From Siphonodentalium dalli (Eukaryota; Mollusca; Scaphopoda; Gadilida; Siphonodentaliidae), in assembly GCA_032622095.1 (NCBI GenBank), contig CP136065.1, positions 248,061,474 to 248,125,473 on the forward strand: a stretch of DNA of 64,000 bases, in the 5' to 3' direction. A program made the translations under genes and the position numbers. This document shows positions 60,020 through 64,000 of this stretch, in pieces. How positions within the stretch are numbered: the first letter of the stretch is position 1; the number at the start of each line of letters is the position of its first letter. The notes under the pieces were generated by a model that made no database searches, was not told the DNA's origin, and saw nothing but the letters and a program-made list of their open reading frames with translations.

Positions 60020-60689
60020 ATGATCTGTCTCAGGGTAAAGATGGACGAATCATTGTTGTTCAAACATCCCTGTAACATTTTCATATCGGGACCAAGTGGT
60101 TGTGGTAAAACAGAATTTGTTAAGAAATTAATCGAATATAAAGATGACTTGTTCAAACCTGTTCCATACAAAGTCGTTTGGTGTTACAAAGAATGGCAAA
60201 ATACCTATAGTCAGATGCAAGAATTTCACAATATTCAATTTATAAATGGAATACCGGATGATGACAATGAACTTGTCGATGACAGACTTACCGCACCTCG
60301 TCGTTTTTGATGACATGTTAGGTGATAAAGATGAAGAAAAAATTATGTTGTGGTTTACAAGAAAAGGACATCACAGAAATTTTTCTGTTATTTACATAAC
60401 CCAAAACATGTTTCAGAAATCTAAAGCGAGTAGAACTTTGAGTTTGATTGCACATTACATGGTATTATTTCAAAGTGTGCGTGATAAAGGCCAAATAAAA
60501 ATTCTTGCCTCTCAAATGCAAATACCTCATTTAATGCAAGCATATGATGATGCAACTTCAACCAATCATGGTTATTTACTACTCGATTTTCACCCAAAAA
60601 CGGATAAATCGTTGAGACTTAGAACTGATATTTTCCATCGCTGGCTCACAAATGACGATCGAGTTGCGCTAATATATTCATCGGTATAA
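60020..60689 (+). pseudogene. A32-like genome-packaging ATPase, one frameshift
   Basis: The first frame (ATG at 60020 or 60041) has FISGPSGCGKTEF, a Walker A loop, and VVWCYKEWQ. The second frame, entered near 60285, has HLVVFDDMLGD (Walker B) and SVIYITQNMF, the sensor-like motif of FtsK/HerA-type packaging ATPases, ending IYSSV. The change of frame is +1 between FINGIPDDDNE and HLVVFDD, and is not at a homopolymer; a small insertion around ATGACAGAC is possible. In viruses this enzyme drives DNA into capsids. Length is normal for the family (about 220 residues). Confidence 0.88.
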
Positions 60690-60725
60690 AGATAAGTGTA
60701 TCAACATAACATTTCATTTCCAATC

Positions 60726-61293
60726 ATGGAGTCGCATGAAGCAGTCTTGAGTGTATTTTCGACTATTGCTAAATTAATACTTGATGATCACTTAAAGCTT
60801 CCAAAGCAGACACGAACATTCCTGCAAAAACACAAAAAAAGAGCTGAAGAAAATAGATGACAGTAGAACTCATATCGATTCAAAAAAGAAAATACTTTTA
60901 AAAACAGGTGGAGGTGGTTTTCTTAGTGGAGTTTTGATCAGAAGTCTTCTCGGACAAAAAGAAAATAAATCAATTGCACGAGTTAGATCAAATAGAGTAA
61001 ATGATACTCGAGTAAATTCTACGATTGCACAGCGAGCTAGTCCAGTCAGAGTAAATTCTACAATTGCACAGCGAACTACTCCAGCTAGAGTAAATTCTAC
61101 TGGCTTAAGTTCTATATTTGCTAGATTTCAACCACTCAACGATCATGGTCCGCAACCAATTCCATCAATTCAAGAAGCAGAACATTCCCCGTTGGTTCAA
61201 CGATACTCAAAAATTATGAATCTTTTAAACCCATCGAAATTAGCTTTGATGGCATTTGATCGTAATTTTAATAAACGTAAAAGTAAAAAGTAA
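60726..61293 (+). pseudogene. Polinton basic protein with RVNSTIAQR repeats, one frameshift
   Basis: ATG at 60726 (MESHEAVLSVFSTIAKL) runs in frame to an A7 run at about 60834-60841, after which the other frame takes over: a Gly-rich GGGGFLSGVLIRSLLG, then two or three short repeats (RVNSTIAQRASP, RVNSTIAQRTTP, RVNSTGLSS) and a basic C-terminus RNFNKRKSKK. About 188 residues if joined. The Gly/hydrophobic patch followed by a basic repeat region resembles capsid-associated, DNA-condensing minor proteins, but I cannot name it. Confidence 0.6.
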
Positions 61294-61329
61294 TTCAGTC
61301 ATTTGACATTCAACTGTTGAAGAGTAAAG

Positions 61330-61671
61330 ATGGTGAAAAAAACTCCACTGATTAAAAAATATGGTAGTTTTGTAATGGCTATGAATCAGGCACCAACTCA
61401 TTTTCGGAAAAAAATGATAAAAGATGCCCCAAAGAGAGTGATTGATTGCATGTCAGAATGCTGTAAAAATATTTTAAAAGGCAATGTAAAACTAACAGAA
61501 GCTCAGAATCGTAAACTTCGTCCGAGGTGTAGACATCTCAGAGAACTTGCAAGTAAATCAACATCTTTGAAACGAAAAAAACAAATTTTAAACCAGAAAG
61601 GAGGTTTTTTACCACTTCTTATGCTAGCACCGTTGCTTGGTAAAGCACTCGCTGGAATACTTCGCGGTTAA
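61330..61671 (+). CDS. Polinton small basic protein with hydrophobic C-terminus, intact
   Basis: 113 residues, ATG at 61330, 36 bases after the previous stop. The body is Lys/Arg/Cys-rich (MSECCKNILKGN, RKLRPRCRHLREL) and the C-terminus switches to NQKGGFLPLLMLAPLLGKAL, a Gly-Gly followed by a hydrophobic or amphipathic helix. Proteins of this shape recur in invertebrate Polintons. A capsid cement or membrane-active role has been suggested by analogy with adenovirus minor proteins, and the GG could be a protease site; both are inference. One of the few unbroken genes in this element. Confidence 0.6.
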   Translation: MVKKTPLIKKYGSFVMAMNQAPTHFRKKMIKDAPKRVIDCMSECCKNILKGNVKLTEAQNRKLRPRCRHLRELASKSTSLKRKKQILNQKGGFLPLLMLAPLLGKALAGILRG

Positions 61672-61673
61672 AC

Positions 61674-62417
61674 ATGAAGAAAATGGTCGCTGTTCCCTTC
61701 AAAATGTTGGATGACATTAAAAAATGGAGAATGAGTCTAACTAATCCGAAATTAGCACCTAATCCTGAAATTACGAATATTTCAAAACTAAACAGAGATT
61801 TGAATTCAGTTTCTGATCAAAATTTGTCAGAGTCTGAGAAGGTTCAATTATATGATACAACTTTGCACAAATTGAAAACTTCTCAAAAATCAGTTAGAGC
61901 TATTTCAGCGCCGAAAACAGAACAACCATTTAATCATCATCATAGGGATGTGATAGAAAGTATTCCGTTAAAGATGAGAAAAAAAGCTGAACAACTTTTA
62001 CAACTGATTTCAAAACATCCACAAATGAAGTTTGATGAAAATGGACAATTAACATATGGTGAAAAAGTTATTAGAGGATCAAATATTGTTGATCTCCTCA
62101 ATGATATTGTACGACAAAGAAAAGGTTTCGAACCAACAGGTTAGCAAACCTTTTCACAAGGATTGAGCGAGCTTAATGTACCTCAAGATTTTGTAGGGAA
62201 CAGAAACCGCTGGCTTTGGATTAAAAAACATTTGAAAGATGATTCAGATGATGATTTTGAAACTCCGGTACAAAGCATAACACCAAAACGATTTGATTCT
62301 CGTCGATTCACACCAATGAAAGGTATAAAAGCAAGACATTCAAAAACTAAAATAGCAGATAGGTTGACACCAAAGGGTATTAAAACAGAAAAACACAATG
62401 GGATCCATACTAGATGA
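61674..62417 (+). pseudogene. Polinton structural-type protein, one in-frame stop
   Basis: Starts two bases after the preceding stop. The frame reads 156 codons to TAG at 62142-62144 and then stays open in the same frame to 62417. Before the stop: VPFKMLDDIKKW, IPLKMRKKAEQLLQLI, FDENGQLTYGEKVIRGSNIV. After it: ELNVPQDFVGNRNRWLW, an acidic DDSDDDFE and a basic tail. The frame continuity argues for a single gene of about 247 residues with one nonsense change. Family recognised only as a recurrent Polinton ORF. Confidence 0.6.
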
Positions 62418-63485
62418 ACAGTTATCTAAAATTTTCTATAACCCGAAGAAAGTTGGAAGTTATGGCGGTGTAAAGAAGCTTTTTGATGAAGCGAAAAAGC
62501 AGAATAAAAAAATAAAACTCATAGATGTGAAGAAATGGTTGCAAGGCCAGTCGACATATACTTTACACAAACCAATAATTAGAAAATTCCAACGTAGAAA
62601 GACTGTTGTAGCGGGGATTGATATTCAATGGCAGGCAGATTTAGCTGATCTTCAGAATTTGAAAAAAACATAATGATAATTGCAGATATCTGTTGTGTGT
62701 GATAGACGTTTTTTTCAAAATTTGCTTGGGTACTGCCAATCCACGATAAATCTGGACAAACTTTGATCGAATCATTCAGGAAAATTTTGAAATCTTCAAA
62801 ACGTAAACCAAAATCGTTTCAAGCTAATAAAGGTTCTGAATTCAAAAATGAAAAGTTTTTGAAATTTCTGCGATCAGAAAACATTCATTTCTTCACAACT
62901 GAGAATCCAGAGACTAAAGCAAGTATTGTTGAGCGATTTCAAAGAACTTTAAAAACTCGTATGTGGAAGTATTTCACACACAATAAAACTTCAAGATATA
63001 TTGATGTTTTACAGCCCCTAGTCAATTATTACAACAATAGTTATCACCGTAGCATAAAATCGAAACCGTCGGAAGTTACTTTGAAAACTGAAGCTGAAAT
63101 TTCCAAAAATCTATATGGAACAGGGAATAAAAAAGGAAAATCTACACTGAAAGTGGGTGACTTGGTTCGTATCAACAAAACCAAAAGAACATTTGAAAAG
63201 GGTTATTTACCAAACTGGACTCGTGAAATTTTCAAAGTTGATAAACTTTGTAAAACTAATCCAGTAATATACAAAGTTTCTGATCTTGATGGTGAAGAGA
63301 TTGATGGATCATTCTACAAACATGAAATCCAGCATATAAAAGAGAGTAAGGTGTATGAAATAGAATCAGTTATTGATAAAAGAACGAGAAGAGTGGGTGG
63401 TAAAACAGTAAAAGAAATTAAAGTTCATTGGCTTGGATATCCAAACAAGTTTGACAGTTGGATCCCAGCTTCAAATTTAGTATAA
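62398..63485 (+). pseudogene. Polinton integrase with chromodomain, broken and catalytically altered
   Basis: The N-terminal frame (62398-62673) has YNPKKVGSYGGVKKLFDEAK and YTLHKPIIRKF, then IDIQWQADLADL with the first catalytic Asp. The frame is lost between 62650 and 62763, where an A7 and a T7 run occur. The second frame (to TAA at 63485) carries FQANKGSEFKNEKF, in which the second catalytic position is Asn where Asp is expected, and ETKASIVERFQRTLK with the catalytic Glu. After the core come a basic linker with KVGDLVRINK and a C-terminal chromodomain (YEIESVIDKR ... KVHWLGYPNKFDSWIPASN). This enzyme would join element ends to host DNA; here it should be inactive on two counts. Confidence 0.9.
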
Positions 63486-63498
63486 AACAGAATATATC

Positions 63499-63756
63499 AT
63501 GTTGGAAAATCATTCAGATTCAATTAATCTCGATGAACCATCACAATTTAAGTTCTGTGGTGAAAAAGTTGCTAAGAACCAAGTCACCTACTTCACGCAG
63601 ATAATTATTATTTATATCATAATAATTACATCTATTGTACACATTAGTATCCAGAGCGCAAACAAAGAATTGTGGCTTATTCTTCTAAGTAGTTCTCTAG
63701 GTTATATTCTACCAACACCTGGACTGAAATTATTGAAAAATACTGAGAAAAAATGA
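63499..63756 (+). CDS. Polinton two-helix membrane protein, intact
   Basis: 85 residues, ATG at 63499, 13 bases after the integrase stop. The N-terminal third is polar. It then has YFTQIIIIYIIIITSIVHIS and ELWLILLSSSLGYILPTP, two membrane segments, and a short basic C-terminus. Its TGA overlaps the next gene's start (ATGA at 63753-63756). Small membrane proteins at this position are common in Polintons; their role is not known. Confidence 0.65.
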   Translation: MLENHSDSINLDEPSQFKFCGEKVAKNQVTYFTQIIIIYIIIITSIVHISIQSANKELWLILLSSSLGYILPTPGLKLLKNTEKK

Positions 63757-64000
63757 ATTCATTCTACATAACTCTCATGAGTGATAGTTCAATGTCACTT
63801 TACCCAGCCAACTCACACTGTTGTTTCACAGTTAAATTACCAAACACCATACATATTGATTAAGAGCTTTGGGAAGTTGCAATGGTTGAACTAATTGTAC
63901 CATCAGAAACATACAACATTATTGGAGATGCCTGCAAAATAAAAATAAAAACTTCTGTTCCAAGATTTTTACAATATCTGCACAAGTTACCAATAAGTGA
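63753..64000 (+). pseudogene. Polinton penton-like minor capsid protein, 5' part, stop at codon 37
   Basis: Starts at ATG 63753 (MNSFYITLMSDSSMSLYPAN), overlapping the stop of the membrane protein by four bases. The N-terminal pattern (short beta strand, then YPANS, FTVKLPNTIHID and ELWEVAMVELIVPS) is the one I associate with the Polinton minor capsid/penton protein. A TAA at 63861-63863 interrupts the frame, which otherwise stays open to the end of the window. Truncated by the window edge, so the rest is unseen. Confidence 0.65.

Larger units (their letters stand above)
55541..64000 (+). mobile_element. Polinton/Maverick element (polintovirus relic), left part
   Basis: Plus-strand gene block with the Polinton core set: protein-primed family B polymerase, A32-like packaging ATPase, retroviral-type integrase with chromodomain, and the start of a penton-like protein, plus small basic and membrane proteins between them. 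Spacing is tight, often under 40 bases or overlapping, unlike host genes nearby. The left boundary is uncertain; the palindrome is the best candidate. Major capsid and protease genes are not in view and would lie beyond the right edge. Most genes carry stops or frameshifts, so the copy is inactive as assembled. Confidence 0.88.

Noticed and set aside
1-64000. tRNA or rRNA genes
   Set aside because: No A-box/B-box pair (GGTTCGANTCC with a matching cloverleaf) or rRNA segment was recognised; a tRNAscan-SE run would be decisive.

Overview
This is animal nuclear DNA: AT-rich, intron-bearing, packed with DNA transposons, and carrying one 100-base assembly gap (24573-24672). The only clearly intact host gene is the ribosomal protein RPSA, in five exons on the minus strand. 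A mollusc, probably a bivalve, is the best guess. It rests on the RPSA sequence style, the roughly 162-bp repeat starting GGCCATAACTC, the abundance of the word TACATGTA, and the TE mix; this is inference, not proof.

Layout. (1) 1-900: a 379-bp piggyBac-type MITE (TTAA duplication, CCCTTT termini) and a hairpin. (2) 998-17934: RPSA, 318 codons, with introns of 8.4, 5.3, 1.05 and 1.25 kb. The introns hold two non-autonomous hAT elements with exact 8-bp target duplications, a 162-bp tandem repeat split by a ~1-kb insertion, a hAT transposase gene on the opposite strand (one frameshift), inverted-repeat elements and a large palindrome. (3) 18-24.5 kb: no recognised gene; a dispersed poly-A/GGTAGGTAGG repeat family, a field of GCGCAATAAG words, and a 1.55-kb element with GC-rich inverted ends and a 6-bp duplication. 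(4) 24673-39215: a tandem array of a 3.21-kb non-coding unit (four full copies and a part copy) beginning at the gap; copy 1 alone carries a 469-bp transposon. The array runs straight into a 69-bp minisatellite of about 21 units (39216-40660). (5) 42136-48987: a 6.85-kb DNA transposon with inverted ends and an AAAATT duplication, carrying a decayed minus-strand gene with an N-terminal cysteine cluster, an XPG/FEN1-like nuclease region and a C-terminal cysteine-rich tail. This combination best fits the Academ superfamily. (6) 49-55 kb: a TTAA-flanked MITE, a truncated second copy of the first MITE, four large palindromes, and a duplicated short exon of an unknown gene. (7) 55.5-64 kb: the left part of a Polinton/Maverick element (polintovirus relic), all genes on the plus strand: protein-primed PolB, two small ORFs, packaging ATPase, several basic structural-type proteins, integrase with chromodomain, a membrane protein and the start of a penton-like protein. 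Most are broken by stops or frameshifts, and the element runs off the right edge.

How it fits together: apart from RPSA, almost everything recognisable is a mobile element or repeat. Three classes of gene-bearing DNA transposon (hAT, Academ-like, Polinton) lie within 50 kb and all are damaged. The recurrent frameshifts in 7-base homopolymers leave open that part of the damage is assembly error.
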